Below are positions 25,130 through 33,856 of a stretch of DNA of 64,000 nucleotides, in pieces. Under the pieces are notes generated by a model. That model was given only the letters and a program-made list of their open reading frames with translations. It made no database searches and was not told the origin of the DNA. Made by a program: the position numbers and the translations under genes. Source of the DNA: Streptomyces sp. NBC_01463 (GTDB lineage Bacteria > Actinomycetota > Actinomycetes > Streptomycetales > Streptomycetaceae); the NCBI GenBank assembly GCA_036227345.1, contig CP109468.1:7750001-7814000 (forward strand). The letters are read 5' to 3'. Within the stretch, counting starts at the first letter, position 1. Every line of letters begins with the position of its first letter.

Positions 25130-26463
25130 CGCTCGTCCTCCGACGGCTCGTCGGAACCGGGGAGCGGCGCGTGCAGCAGGGCCCGTGCGGCGCGGCGCCC
25201 GGAGGCGTCCACCACGTCGAGGCGCCAGCCGGCCAGGTCGATCGAGTCACCGACGGCCGGGATGCGGCCCACCTCTGTGGCGATCAGCCCGGCGAGGGTC
25301 TCGTACGGTCCGTCCGGCACTCTCAGGCCGATCCTCTGCAGTTGGTCGGTGCGGGCGGCGCCGTCCGCCGACCACAGGGTGCGTCCGTCGGCGTCCTCGC
25401 CGGCCGGTGCGAGGTCGGGAGTCTCATGCGGGTCGTGCTCGTCCCGCACCTCGCCGACGACCTCCTCGACGATGTCCTCGAGCGTCACGACACCCGCTGT
25501 GCCTCCGTACTCGTCGATGACGACCGCCATGGCGAGCTTGCCGGACAGCCTGTCCAGCAGCCGGTCCACGGTCAGGGTCTCCGGCACGAGCAGCGGCTCA
25601 CGCAGCATCTCCGAGACCCGTTTACGGGGCCTCTGCTCCGCGGGGATCGCGAGCACGTCCTTGATGTGGGCCACACCGACGACGGTGTCGAGGCTGCCCC
25701 GGTACACGGGGAAGCGGGACAGCCCGGTCGCCCGTGTGGCGTTGGCGACGTCCTCCGCCGTCGCGCGCACCTCCAGCGCGGTGACCTGCACCCGCGGAGT
25801 CATGACGTTCTCCGCGGTCAGCTCCGCCAGGTTGAGGGTCCGGACGAAGAGCTCCGCGGTGTCGGCCTCCAGGGCGCCCGCCTTGGCGGAGTGGCGGGCG
25901 AGCGCCACCAGCTCCTGCGGGCTGCGGGCGGTGGCCAGCTCCTCCGCCGGTTCGAGGCCGAAGCGGCGCACGATGTGGTTGGCGGTGTTGTTGAGGTGGC
26001 TGATGAAGGGCCGGAAGAGAGCGGTGAACGCCCGCTGCGGGGTGGCCACCGTCTTCGCCACGGCGAGTGGCGACGAGATGGCCCAGTTCTTCGGGACGAG
26101 CTCACCGACCACCATGAGGAACACGGTGGACAGGGCGGTTCCGATGACGAGAGCCACGGACGACGACACGCTGGGCGACAGCCCGATGGCTTCGACCGGG
26201 CCACGGATCAGTTTCGCGATGGACGATTCGGAGAGCATGCCGACCACCAGATTGGTGACGGTGATGCCCAGCTGGGCCCCGGAGAGCTGGAAGGTGAGGC
26301 TGCGTACCGCCTTCATGGCGCTGGAGGCGCCCCGTTCCCCCTGCTCCACAGCCCGTTCGAGCTGGCCGCGTTCGACCGTGGTGAGGGAGAACTCCGCCGC
26401 GACGAAGGCGCCGCAGGCAAGGGAGAGCAGTACTGCCACGAGCAGCAGAAGCACTTCGGTCAT
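25126..26463 (-). CDS. CNNM/CBS/CorC-domain membrane protein (hemolysin family), long form
   Basis: A 445-residue protein. The DUF21/CNNM membrane domain covers ~1-200 (LLLLVAVLLSLACGAFVAAEFSLTTVERGQLE, VVGELVPKNWAIS). Paired CBS domains (MTPRVQVTALEVRATAEDV; LTVDRLLDRLSGKLAMAVVIDEYGGTAGVVTLEDIVEEVVGE) and a C-terminal CorC/HlyC transporter-associated domain (GLRVPDGPYETLAGLIATEVGRIPAVGD) follow. It is probably an ion-transport or ion-sensing protein in the membrane. It is the first gene of a two-gene operon with the short form. Confidence 0.95.
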   Translation of the reverse strand: MTEVLLLLVAVLLSLACGAFVAAEFSLTTVERGQLERAVEQGERGASSAMKAVRSLTFQLSGAQLGITVTNLVVGMLSESSIAKLIRGPVEAIGLSPSVSSSVALVIGTALSTVFLMVVGELVPKNWAISSPLAVAKTVATPQRAFTALFRPFISHLNNTANHIVRRFGLEPAEELATARSPQELVALARHSAKAGALEADTAELFVRTLNLAELTAENVMTPRVQVTALEVRATAEDVANATRATGLSRFPVYRGSLDTVVGVAHIKDVLAIPAEQRPRKRVSEMLREPLLVPETLTVDRLLDRLSGKLAMAVVIDEYGGTAGVVTLEDIVEEVVGEVRDEHDPHETPDLAPAGEDADGRTLWSADGAARTDQLQRIGLRVPDGPYETLAGLIATEVGRIPAVGDSIDLAGWRLDVVDASGRRAARALLHAPLPGSDEPSEDER

Positions 26464-26620
26464 CGGTTCACCTCCGTCCCATGATCGGGCAGGGACTGAA
26501 GGATCGCGCGATGTCGGCGATATCGGCTACTGGGAGGCTCGCCCATGGGCGGACGCTCACACCTTTCGTCAGGGTCGTCAGGAGAGACCCCATAGTAAAG
26601 GATCGGCAAAGAAGTGTGGT

Positions 26621-26689
26621 CGAGAGGGCCGCTCCAGCTGCTCGGGCGTCATCCCGACCCTCGGGTACATCACCTGGTCCACCGGTTCC
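26621..26689 (-). pseudogene. Duplicated fragment of a CNNM/CBS gene
   Basis: On the minus strand this stretch encodes VDQVMYPRVGMTPEQLERPS. It matches VDRVMYTRVGTTPEELERLS of the short CNNM/CBS protein (bases 24404-24472). The DNA is nearly 90 percent identical by eye over about 66 bp. Frame is not kept into any larger gene. It is a relic of a third paralogue or an ectopic duplication, just upstream of the pair. Confidence 0.75.
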
Positions 26690-26725
26690 GGCGGCCTGGC
26701 CCCTGTCTGCCCCCGGTACGGCTTC

Positions 26726-27151
26726 CTAGTCCTGGAACGGTTTGATCCAGCGCCGCCAGTGGTCCTCGCGGTGGTAGCCGGCCGCGGCCCATGCGTACTG
26801 GGCTCGCTCATTGGCTTCCAGGACCATGGCGTCCGCTCGGCGTCCACCGAGGGCACTGAACCGCTCCTCCACCGCGGCCAGCAGTGCCGTGGAGATGCCC
26901 TGCCGGCGGAACCGGGGATGTACGGCCAGCCGGTAGACGGAACACCGCCAGCCGTCGAAGCCGGCGATGACGGTTCCCACGAGCAGACCGTCACGTTCCG
27001 CCAGGAGCAGGGCTTCGGGGTCCCGCGTGATGAGGCGGGACACGCCGTCGTGGTCGTCGCTGATGCTGGTTCCCTCTGCCGCCTCGCGCCAGAACCGCAG
27101 CACGCTGTCGATGTCGGCGAGGGTGGCGCAGCGCATATGGAGATCACTCAT
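26726..27151 (-). CDS. GNAT family N-acetyltransferase
   Basis: A 141-residue single-domain GNAT enzyme. The acetyl-CoA loop is VYRLAVHPRFRRQGISTALLAAVEERF, with motif B in DAMVLEANERAQYAWAAAGYHRE. The N-terminal strand is MRCATLADIDSVLRFWREAAEG. Start choice is uncertain: GTG 27175, ATG 27151 and ATG 27136 are all in frame and none has a good ribosome site. ATG 27151 gives the usual length. The substrate is unknown. It lies downstream of the P450 gene on the same strand with a 78-bp gap. Confidence 0.88.
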   Translation of the reverse strand: MSDLHMRCATLADIDSVLRFWREAAEGTSISDDHDGVSRLITRDPEALLLAERDGLLVGTVIAGFDGWRCSVYRLAVHPRFRRQGISTALLAAVEERFSALGGRRADAMVLEANERAQYAWAAAGYHREDHWRRWIKPFQD

Positions 27152-27229
27152 GGGGCGAGCCAAGCAGAGTGTCACTCCGATGGGCGAATGTATTCCGTGC
27201 GGGCGCGGGACTGCGTGGGATCCGCCGGC

Positions 27230-28522
27230 TCAGCGGAGATGCACCGGGAGCGACTCGATGCCGTAGACGATGGACAGCTTCCGGAAGCTGAGCTCCTGCG
27301 GCGGCACGGCGAGCCGCATGCCGGGAAAGCGCCGGGCCAGTGCCGGGAAGGCGACACGCAGTTCCATGCGGGCCAGTTCGGCGCCGATGCAGCGGTGGAT
27401 GCCGTGGCCGAAGGCCAGATGGCCGGCCGGGGTGGCTCGGTGCGGGTCGAAGCCCCCGTCGTCCATGACGTACGACAGATCGCGATTCGCGCCGCTCAGG
27501 GAGCAGAGGACCATGTCGCCGCGCGGAATGACCACCCCGGCTATCTCGATGTCCCGACGGGCGAACCGGGGGAAGGCCATCTGGACCGCGGAGAGATAGC
27601 GCAGCACCTCTTCGACGAACGGCGGGGTCATTGTGTCGTCCGTTCGCAGACGCTCCAGGACGTCCCTGTTCTGCAGCAGTACGAGGGAGCCGAGAGCGAT
27701 CGTGCTGGCCGTCGTCTCGAAGCCGCCGGTGAGCACGCCGTCGGCGAGGCCCGCGAGTTCCTCGTCGTCGACGCTGTCCCCGTGCTCCCGCACGATCATG
27801 CCGAGCAGACCGTCCCCCGGCTTCTGCCGCTGCGCCCTGACGACCTCCCTGAAGTACTCCAGGGACGCGGACATGGCACCGAAGGGAGCGGTGGTCCCGC
27901 CGAAGAGGTCGAAGCGGTCCATGGCCAGCTGCTGGAAGTCGTGCCGGTCGCCGTACGGGACGCCGAGCAGTTCGCAGATGGTGAGGGAGGGGACGGGCAG
28001 GGCGAACTCGTGCACCAGGTCGACCGGTCCGCCCGCGGCCTCCATCGCGTCCAGTCGCTCCTCGACGATCGCTTCGATCCGCGGCGTCAGTCGCCGCAGG
28101 CGGCGCATGGTGAACTCCGGGGTCAGAATGCGGCGCAACCGTGTGTGGACCGGCGGATCGCTGAATCCGAGCCCGCCGGGGCTCTGCTCGGCGGCGATTC
28201 CGGCATTGCCCGCGAGGTTGGCGAAGTCGGTGCTGAACCCGTCGGCGGAGCCGAGCACGGCCTTCGACTCCTCATAGCCGGTGACCACCCAGGCGTCCAT
28301 GCCGAACGGCAGGGTGACCTTGGAGACCGGGGCCTCCGCCCGGGTCGCGGCCAGACGCTTCACGGGATCCAGGCCGTCGCGGCGCAGGAGCATCAGCAAC
28401 TCCTCGGGGAGCAGCCTGATCGTGGAGGAGCCGATTCCGTGCCGCTGGATCCTGGCCAGGTAGGTGCGCCCGAGCCGGGCGGTGATTCGGGAACGGAACG
28501 TCGTACTCAATGTGCACTCCAT
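27230..28522 (-). CDS. Cytochrome P450
   Basis: A 430-residue bacterial class I P450. The I-helix oxygen-binding motif is LTGGFETTAST, the ExxR motif is EEVLRYL, and the heme loop is LAFGHGIHRCIGAELARME with the thiolate Cys near 378. Substrate-binding N-terminal regions read PPVHTRLRRILTPEFTMRRLRRL. It resembles CYP107-type enzymes of secondary metabolism but stands alone, with no ferredoxin or biosynthetic gene beside it. ATG 28522 has no ribosome site. TTG at 28510 has GGAG seven bases before it and may be the true start. Confidence 0.95.
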   Translation of the reverse strand: MECTLSTTFRSRITARLGRTYLARIQRHGIGSSTIRLLPEELLMLLRRDGLDPVKRLAATRAEAPVSKVTLPFGMDAWVVTGYEESKAVLGSADGFSTDFANLAGNAGIAAEQSPGGLGFSDPPVHTRLRRILTPEFTMRRLRRLTPRIEAIVEERLDAMEAAGGPVDLVHEFALPVPSLTICELLGVPYGDRHDFQQLAMDRFDLFGGTTAPFGAMSASLEYFREVVRAQRQKPGDGLLGMIVREHGDSVDDEELAGLADGVLTGGFETTASTIALGSLVLLQNRDVLERLRTDDTMTPPFVEEVLRYLSAVQMAFPRFARRDIEIAGVVIPRGDMVLCSLSGANRDLSYVMDDGGFDPHRATPAGHLAFGHGIHRCIGAELARMELRVAFPALARRFPGMRLAVPPQELSFRKLSIVYGIESLPVHLR

Positions 28523-28804
28523 GAGTCGTCGCGAGATCTGGTCGGTTGGCGGGCGTGCGCCGCCAGGACGTGGCCGACTGCGCTGACTTCGGCTTCCTGA
28601 CCAGGAATTATGACCACCTGTTCTATGGAGGGGGCGGTCGGGTGCGGTATCCGTCGCTCATGCTTCGACGGTACGGGCGCGAGCGCCTCGACGCCTGGGG
28701 CGGACGGGTGCCGCGATATGCCAGGTGGCCGGGGTGCTGCGGCCCCGTGGGGCGCTCGGCCGGGCCGATTCCGGCCACGGGTTTCCCCCGCCGGTCCGCT
28801 CCTC
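28523..28804. other. Intergenic stretch, nothing recognised
   Basis: About 280 bp between the divergent P450 and antitoxin genes. Short GC-rich hairpin potential is present around 28735-28790, but there is no gene and no clear regulator site. Confidence 0.5.
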
Positions 28805-28834
28805 TTGCCGGTGCTAGCAATCCCGCGCTAGCGT
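28805..28834 (+). promoter_or_regulatory. Promoter/operator of the toxin-antitoxin pair
   Basis: TTGCCG (28805-28810), an 18-bp spacer and TAGCGT (28829-28834) lie so close to the GTG at 28841 that the mRNA is probably leaderless. Two copies of the palindrome GCTAGC (28813-28818 and 28827-28832) flank the spacer and overlap the -10, as expected for an antitoxin operator. Confidence 0.5.
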
Positions 28835-28840
28835 GATGAA

Positions 28841-29068
28841 GTGCCCAAGACTCAGCTGAACGTTCGAGTGGACGAGGCCACCGCCGAGGCCGCGCGGCAG
28901 CGCGCGCTCCAAAGGGGGATGAGCGTGAACCGCTACATAGAGGAGCTCGTCAAACAGGACGCGGGCGAGGTCGGCCATACATTCGTCGAGGCCGCCGCCG
29001 ATTTCATGAAGCAGTACGAATCGGTGTTCGCCGAGGAGTTCGGCCCGGAGCGCAAAGGGACCCGTTGA
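28841..29068 (+). CDS. Ribbon-helix-helix antitoxin
   Basis: A 75-residue protein. Residues 3-40 are a ribbon-helix-helix DNA-binding domain (KTQLNVRVDEATAEAARQRALQRGMSVNRYIEELV). The acidic C-terminal part (FVEAAADFMKQYESVFAEEFG) probably wraps the toxin. The stop overlaps the downstream TTG start by 4 bp, the standard toxin-antitoxin layout. Two GCTAGC palindromes in its promoter are likely its own binding sites. Confidence 0.88.
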   Translation: MPKTQLNVRVDEATAEAARQRALQRGMSVNRYIEELVKQDAGEVGHTFVEAAADFMKQYESVFAEEFGPERKGTR

Positions 29069-29436
29069 ACCTCCGGATTCACCTCTCCTGGCTGCTCATG
29101 GTCGCGGAGCACAAGACGCCCGGTGATCCCCAGGTCACCGACTGGGGCGCGCTGGTCGCCGCGGTCGCACGGCACGAGGCGGAGATCTTCGGCAGTCCCG
29201 TCTACAGCGACCCGCACTCCAGGGCGGCCGCACTGCTGCAGCTGCTGCTGCACGTGCCCGCGCTGGAGCGGTCCAACGCGATGTTCGCGTCCGCCGTCGC
29301 CTACGGATACCTCGTCGCGTCGGGGCTGAAGGTCATCACCTCGCCCGAACAGGTGCGTGACCTGGCGTTGCTGGTCAAGGAGGGCAAGGCGGACGTCCGG
29401 GCCATCGCCGACGAGCTCCGTCAGTGGAGCCTGTGA
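29065..29436 (+). CDS. Fic/Doc-family toxin, degenerate active site
   Basis: A 123-residue protein starting with TTG inside the antitoxin stop. It matches the actinobacterial Fic-type toxin component: LSWLLMVAEHKTPGDPQVTDWGALVAAVARHEAEIFG, then the motif region HVPALERSNAMFASAVAYGYL, and GLKVITSPEQVRDLALLVKEG at the end. Classical Fic has HxFx[DE]GNGR and Doc HxFx[DN][AG]NKR; here His and Asn are in place but the Phe, Gly and Arg/Lys are lost. It may act by another chemistry or be attenuated. Kinase or AMP-transferase activity is not assured. Confidence 0.8.
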   Translation: MNLRIHLSWLLMVAEHKTPGDPQVTDWGALVAAVARHEAEIFGSPVYSDPHSRAAALLQLLLHVPALERSNAMFASAVAYGYLVASGLKVITSPEQVRDLALLVKEGKADVRAIADELRQWSL

Positions 29437-29450
29437 CCCGGGAGACCCGG

Positions 29451-29510
29451 GTGATACCTGGGTGACCCGGGTGATACCTGGGTGACCCGGGTGATACCTG
29501 GGTGACCCGA
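29451..29510. repeat. Tandem 20-bp repeats (three copies)
   Basis: GTGATACCTGGGTGACCCGG starts at 29451 and 29471; a third copy at 29491 differs in the last base. The array begins 15 bp past the toxin stop, and partial units flank it. The gap 29437-29639 has no gene. Confidence 0.95.
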
Positions 29511-29639
29511 GCGACCCGGGCGCCTTCCGGCGGCAGCGGAGCGCGCCGGGACGGGTCCCGGCCGCCCGGCCGCGAAAGCCGTGTGCAAGTCCCCGCGTGC
29601 CGGACTGCGGCCGTCATACATGAGCGCCCCGCAAAGCCG

Positions 29640-30338
29640 TCAGCGGAGGCCCTGCCGTCCCCGGTCCACCACGGCCGACCGCCGTGCCACGCCCAGCACG
29701 CACGAGGACGTGGGGAGCCGGATTCCGCGCTCCGGCAGATTGACCCTGCGGTACGTCTCGACGACGAACCCGGCCGCCTCGATGGCGGCCAGCGCGTCGC
29801 GCGAGGTGTGACAGCCCCCGGCCACCCGCGGCCACACGGTCCGGTCCAGCGCCCGCTGGGTGGCGGCCATGAACCGGCCGTCGGCCCGCACGTGCTCGAA
29901 GAAGCGCAGCTCACCCCCCGGCCGCACGACACGCCGGATCTCGGCGAGCGACTGCTGCACGTCGCGTACGGTGCACAGCACGAGCGAGGCCACGGCCCCG
30001 TCGAACGCCTCGCTCTTCACCGGAAGCGCCTCCGCCGTACCGGGCACCACATCCACCGGGATTCCGGCCCGCAGGGCGGACCGCACCGCCAACTGCCGCA
30101 GCATGCGCTCGGGTTCGATCGCCACCACCTCGGACACCGCCGGCGGGTAGTGGGCGAAGTTCAGACCGTTGCCCGCGCCGATCTCGATGACCCGCCCCGA
30201 CAGTCCGGACAGCAGCTCCGCCCTTACGGCGGCCAGGCCTCCGGCGGACTCCGCGGCCACGCTCAGCCGGGCGTAGCACCGGGCGAAGACGGGGTGGTGC
30301 ACCGCATCCTGCGGGATCTTCGTGCTCCGCAACCGCAT
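29640..30338 (-). CDS. Class I SAM-dependent methyltransferase
   Basis: A 232-residue enzyme. The SAM-binding motif I is RVIEIGAGNGLNFAHYP, motif II EVVAIEPERMLRQLA, motif III FDGAVASLVLCTVRDVQQSLAEIRRVVRPGGELRFFEHV. The C-terminal half has the ARR-type lid and GIRLPTSSCVLGVARR. It resembles Methyltransf_11 and ubiquinone-type enzymes. The substrate is unknown. ATG 30338 has a strong GAGGAGG site. It is alone on the minus strand, 136 bp downstream of bioD. Confidence 0.93.
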   Translation of the reverse strand: MRLRSTKIPQDAVHHPVFARCYARLSVAAESAGGLAAVRAELLSGLSGRVIEIGAGNGLNFAHYPPAVSEVVAIEPERMLRQLAVRSALRAGIPVDVVPGTAEALPVKSEAFDGAVASLVLCTVRDVQQSLAEIRRVVRPGGELRFFEHVRADGRFMAATQRALDRTVWPRVAGGCHTSRDALAAIEAAGFVVETYRRVNLPERGIRLPTSSCVLGVARRSAVVDRGRQGLR

Positions 30339-30474
30339 GACGGACCTCCTCGACGGGCCGGTCCGAGGGGGCCGGCGCGACGGTGTACGCCGCGTGCGGG
30401 ACCGCTCGGCCGGAAAGGTTCGGCTATCTCGATTCTGCCCCGTCGGCGCGGCCCCGTCCTGCGCCGCACACCGC

Positions 30475-31164
30475 TCAGTCGGGCATCCGGGTCCCGCCCA
30501 GCCGCCCGTCCAGCCAACTTCCGGCCCTGGCACGGAAGTCCGCGGGATCCAGCGCTCCCGCACCCGCCGGGACGACGCCCAGCAGCGGCGCGTCCGCGGC
30601 CACCGGGAGGTCCGCCAGATTGCAGCGTTCCGCCAGGTCCGGTTCGGCGGGCATGCTGCCGACCACCACACCGAGGCAGCCGAGCCCCCGGGCGCGCAGC
30701 GCCTCCGAGGTCAGCGCCGTGGAGTTGAGCGTGCCGAGCCCGGCCGGTGCCACCACCAGCACCGGAGCCGCCAGCAGCCGGGCGGCGTCCGCCAGGGTCG
30801 CACCCTCGTCGTCGAACCGTACGAGCAGGCCGCCCGCACCCTCGACGAGCACCAGATCGTGGTCGGTCGACAGCTTCTCGGCGGCCTCGGCGACCTCGAA
30901 CGGACGGACCGGTGCCATGGCGGCCCGACGGGCGGCCGTGGCAGGGGCCAACGGCTCCGGGAAACGGGCCAGTTCGACCGCCGTCACATGCCGGCCCGCG
31001 AGCCGCGCGACCTCTGCGGCGTCGCCCGGTTCGCCCGGCTCCAGACCCGTCTGGGCGGGCTTGAGCACCGCCACCCGGCGGCCGGCGGACGCGGCCGCCA
31101 CCGCCGCGGTCACGATCGTCTTGCCGATCTCGGTGCCCGTCCCCGTCACCACGAGAATGTTCAT
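30475..31164 (-). CDS. bioD: Dethiobiotin synthetase
   Basis: A 229-residue ATPase that carboxylates 7,8-diaminopelargonate and closes the ureido ring. The P-loop is VVTGTGTEIGKTIVTAA, with LKPAQTG in the substrate loop, VLVEGAGGLLVRF as Walker B and VVAPAGLGTLNSTALTSEALR. Last gene of bioB-bioA-bioD; its ATG lies one base after the bioA stop, so translation is coupled. Full length. Confidence 0.97.
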   Translation of the reverse strand: MNILVVTGTGTEIGKTIVTAAVAAASAGRRVAVLKPAQTGLEPGEPGDAAEVARLAGRHVTAVELARFPEPLAPATAARRAAMAPVRPFEVAEAAEKLSTDHDLVLVEGAGGLLVRFDDEGATLADAARLLAAPVLVVAPAGLGTLNSTALTSEALRARGLGCLGVVVGSMPAEPDLAERCNLADLPVAADAPLLGVVPAGAGALDPADFRARAGSWLDGRLGGTRMPD

Positions 31165-31165
31165 C

Positions 31166-32470
31166 TCAGCCCTCCCGCGCCGCAGCGCACACGGCGCGGC
31201 AGATCCGCGCCACATCGTCGTCACCGGTGACATACGGCGGCATGGTGTAGACGAGATCGCGGAACGGCCGCAGCCACACGCCCTCGCGCACCGCCGCCCG
31301 CGTCGCGGCCTCCATGTCCACCTCGTGATCGAGCTGGACGACACCGATGGCGCCCAGCACCCGCACATCGCGGACCCCGGGCAGTTCCTCCGCCGGGGCC
31401 AGACCGTCGCGCAGACCCGCCCCGATCCGCTTGACCTCCCGCTCCCAGTCCTGGCCCAGCAGCAGGTCGATGGAGGCGCAGGCCACCGCCGATGCGAGCG
31501 GATTGCCCATGAACGTCGGCCCGTGGGCGAGCACCGGCACCTCGCCGCGCGAGATGCCGTCGGCCACCGCGGTCGTGCACAGGGTCGCCGCCATCGTCAG
31601 ATAACCGCCGGTCAGAGCCTTGCCCACGCACATCACGTCGGGTGCGACGCCGGCGTGCTCGGCGGCGAACAGCTTGCCCGTGCGTCCGAAACCCGTCGCG
31701 ATCTCGTCGAACACCAGCAGGACGCCGTGCGCGTCGCAGGCCTCGCGCAGGACGCGCAGATAGCCGGGCGAGTGGAAGCGCATCCCGCCCGCCCCCTGCA
31801 CCACGGGTTCCACGATCACCGCGGCCAGCTCGTCGGCGTGCCGGGCGATGAGCTCCCGCAGGTGCGTCGCGTAGGCGGCGTCCGGCTCCGCGTCGAAGCC
31901 GGCCGGCGGCTCGTCGGCGAAGACCTGGCGCGGCAGCGCACCCGACCAGAGTTCGTGCATGCCGCCTTCGGGGTCGCACACCGACATCGGCTGCCAGGTG
32001 TCCCCGTGGTACCCGCCGCGCCAGGTCAGCAGCCGTTGCTTGGCCGGTCTGCCGGCCGAGCGCCAGTACTGGAGGCACATCTTCACGGCGACCTCGACGG
32101 ACACGGAGCCGGAGTCGGCGAGGAAGACGTGCTGCAACGGCTCCGGAGTGATCTCGACCAGCCGGGCGGCCAGCCGTACGGCGGGCTCGTGCGTGAGCCC
32201 GCCGAACATCACATGGCTCATCCGGTCCAGCTGGCCGCGTGCCGCCTCGTTCAGCACCGGGTGGTTGTACCCGTGCACGGCCGACCACCACGACGACATG
32301 CCGTCGACCAACTCGTGCTGCCCGTGGGCGGGTTCGGCGAGCCGGAGGCGCACCCCGGACGCGGACTCCACGACCAGCGGTTCCTGCCGGCCCGGCATGG
32401 GGCCGTACGGATGCCAGACATGGGCCCGGTCCAGGGCGCGCAGGCCCGCCGGGGAGAGCGGCTCAGGCAT
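31166..32470 (-). CDS. bioA: Adenosylmethionine-8-amino-7-oxononanoate aminotransferase
   Basis: A 434-residue class III aminotransferase. It makes 7,8-diaminopelargonate using SAM as amino donor. Visible are [81 protein letters not shown] (PLP Asp) and [13 protein letters not shown] (PLP Lys). ATG overlaps the bioB stop by 8 bp, so start choice is firm. Confidence 0.97.
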   Translation of the reverse strand: MPEPLSPAGLRALDRAHVWHPYGPMPGRQEPLVVESASGVRLRLAEPAHGQHELVDGMSSWWSAVHGYNHPVLNEAARGQLDRMSHVMFGGLTHEPAVRLAARLVEITPEPLQHVFLADSGSVSVEVAVKMCLQYWRSAGRPAKQRLLTWRGGYHGDTWQPMSVCDPEGGMHELWSGALPRQVFADEPPAGFDAEPDAAYATHLRELIARHADELAAVIVEPVVQGAGGMRFHSPGYLRVLREACDAHGVLLVFDEIATGFGRTGKLFAAEHAGVAPDVMCVGKALTGGYLTMAATLCTTAVADGISRGEVPVLAHGPTFMGNPLASAVACASIDLLLGQDWEREVKRIGAGLRDGLAPAEELPGVRDVRVLGAIGVVQLDHEVDMEAATRAAVREGVWLRPFRDLVYTMPPYVTGDDDVARICRAVCAAAREG

Positions 32471-33713
32471 TGGGTGCGAGATCCGTCCCCGCGCCGCGGC
32501 GGCGGACCGCCACCAGGTCGGTGCGTGCTCCCGGAACCTCCGCCTCCTGCGCGGCGACCGCCTCGGGGGCATCGCCGCAGGGCGCGCATCCGCCGGAGTG
32601 CGAACCGCACCCGCTCTGCGCCCCCGCGCCCGCGTCGGCGTGCGATCCGCAGCCGCCGCCCGTCTCCGAACCTCCGGCGGCGTGCGATCCGCAGCCGGCT
32701 CCGGCGTCCGCGCGGTGGCGGGGGAGCGTCGTCGTGCCGGCGCCCTCCACCTCGAAGCCCGCGTCCGCGATCATGTCGAGGTCGGCCTGTCCCGCCTGGC
32801 CCTCACTGGTCAGGTAGTCGCCCAGGAAGATCGAGTTGACCAGGTGCAGGGCCAGCGGCTGCATCGAGCGCAGATGCACCTCGCGGCCGCCCGCGAGCCG
32901 TACCTCCACGTCCGGGCAGACGAACCGCACCATCGCCAGGATCCGCAGGCAGCGCTGCGGCGTCAGGTTCCACTCCTTGGCGAGCGGGGTTCCCTCGAAC
33001 GGGATGAGGAAGTTGACGGGCACCGAGTCCGGGTCGAGGTCGCGCAGGGCGAACACCACGTCGACCAGGTCGGTGTCGCTCTCGCCCATGCCCGCGATGA
33101 GCCCGGAGCAGGCGGAGAGCCCGGCGGCCTGCGCCTGGTGCACCGTCTCGACGCGGTCCGCGTAGGTGTGGGTGGTGGTGATCTCCCCGTACGTCCCCTC
33201 GGACGTGTTGAGGTTGTGGTTGTAGGCGTCCGCGCCCGCCGACCGCAGCCGGCCCGCCTGGCCCTCGGAGAGCAGACCGAGACAGGCGCACACCTCGACG
33301 CCCTCGTTCTGTTCCTTGATCGCCTCGATGGTCTGCGACACCCGGTCGACGTCGCGGTCGGTCGGGCCCCGGCCGCTGGCGACCAGGCAGACGCGCTTGG
33401 CGCCGCCGGCCACACCGGCCGCCGCAGCCTTCGACGCCTCGTCCGGCTTCAGCCAGGTGTACTTGAGGATCTCGGCCTTGGAGCCCAGCCGCTGGGAGCA
33501 GTACGAGCAGTCCTCGGGGCAGAGCCCGGACTTCAGATTGACCAGATAGTTGAGTTTCACCCGCCGCCCGAACCACTGACGGCGCACCTTTCCGGCCGCG
33601 GCCACCACGTCGAGCAGTTCGTCGTCCGGGGTCGCCAGTACGGCGAGCGCTTCTTCACGGGTCGGCAGCTCGCGCCGCAGCCCCTTGTCCACCAGCGTGT
33701 TCAGGAGGTCCAT
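32463..33713 (-). CDS. bioB: Biotin synthase with Cys/His-rich C-terminal tail
   Basis: A 416-residue radical SAM enzyme that inserts sulfur into dethiobiotin. The radical SAM cluster is CPEDCSYC (Cys 65, 69, 72). Further family motifs are [15 protein letters not shown] [30 protein letters not shown] and the Arg/Cys ligands of the second cluster around [11 protein letters not shown] and [18 protein letters not shown]. The core ends near 335. A tail of ~80 residues carries three CGSH motifs (about 340, 354, 368) and CAPCGD, separated by Gly/Ala. This is absent from E. coli BioB (346 residues). The tail may bind metal or iron-sulfur cluster. First gene of the minus-strand operon, divergent from bioF. 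Confidence 0.95.
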   Translation of the reverse strand: MDLLNTLVDKGLRRELPTREEALAVLATPDDELLDVVAAAGKVRRQWFGRRVKLNYLVNLKSGLCPEDCSYCSQRLGSKAEILKYTWLKPDEASKAAAAGVAGGAKRVCLVASGRGPTDRDVDRVSQTIEAIKEQNEGVEVCACLGLLSEGQAGRLRSAGADAYNHNLNTSEGTYGEITTTHTYADRVETVHQAQAAGLSACSGLIAGMGESDTDLVDVVFALRDLDPDSVPVNFLIPFEGTPLAKEWNLTPQRCLRILAMVRFVCPDVEVRLAGGREVHLRSMQPLALHLVNSIFLGDYLTSEGQAGQADLDMIADAGFEVEGAGTTTLPRHRADAGAGCGSHAAGGSETGGGCGSHADAGAGAQSGCGSHSGGCAPCGDAPEAVAAQEAEVPGARTDLVAVRRRGAGTDLAPNA

Positions 33714-33779
33714 GGCGATGATCCTGACGCACGGCACCGCCCCGAGCCAAGGAGGAACCGGACAACAGAGCCCGTAGAG

Positions 33780-33799
33780 GGTGTGTGCATTGCCACACC
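33780..33799. promoter_or_regulatory. Inverted repeat between bioB and bioF
   Basis: GGTGTG-N8-CACACC in the 143-bp divergent promoter region. It is a candidate operator for a biotin regulator. No classical BirA or BioQ consensus was recognised. Confidence 0.35.
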
Positions 33800-33856
33800 A
33801 TGCCCGGCTGCGCCCCCGGTTAGGGTCTGTGAGCTGCCTACAAAAGGGACCCGCCC

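Noticed and set aside
21314..28600. A very long open plus-strand frame of over 2400 codons
   Set aside because: It is the high-GC antisense shadow of purB, SGNH, CNNM and P450 genes; no motif or ribosome site supports it.
29451..29510. CRISPR array
   Set aside because: Units are directly adjacent with no unique spacers.
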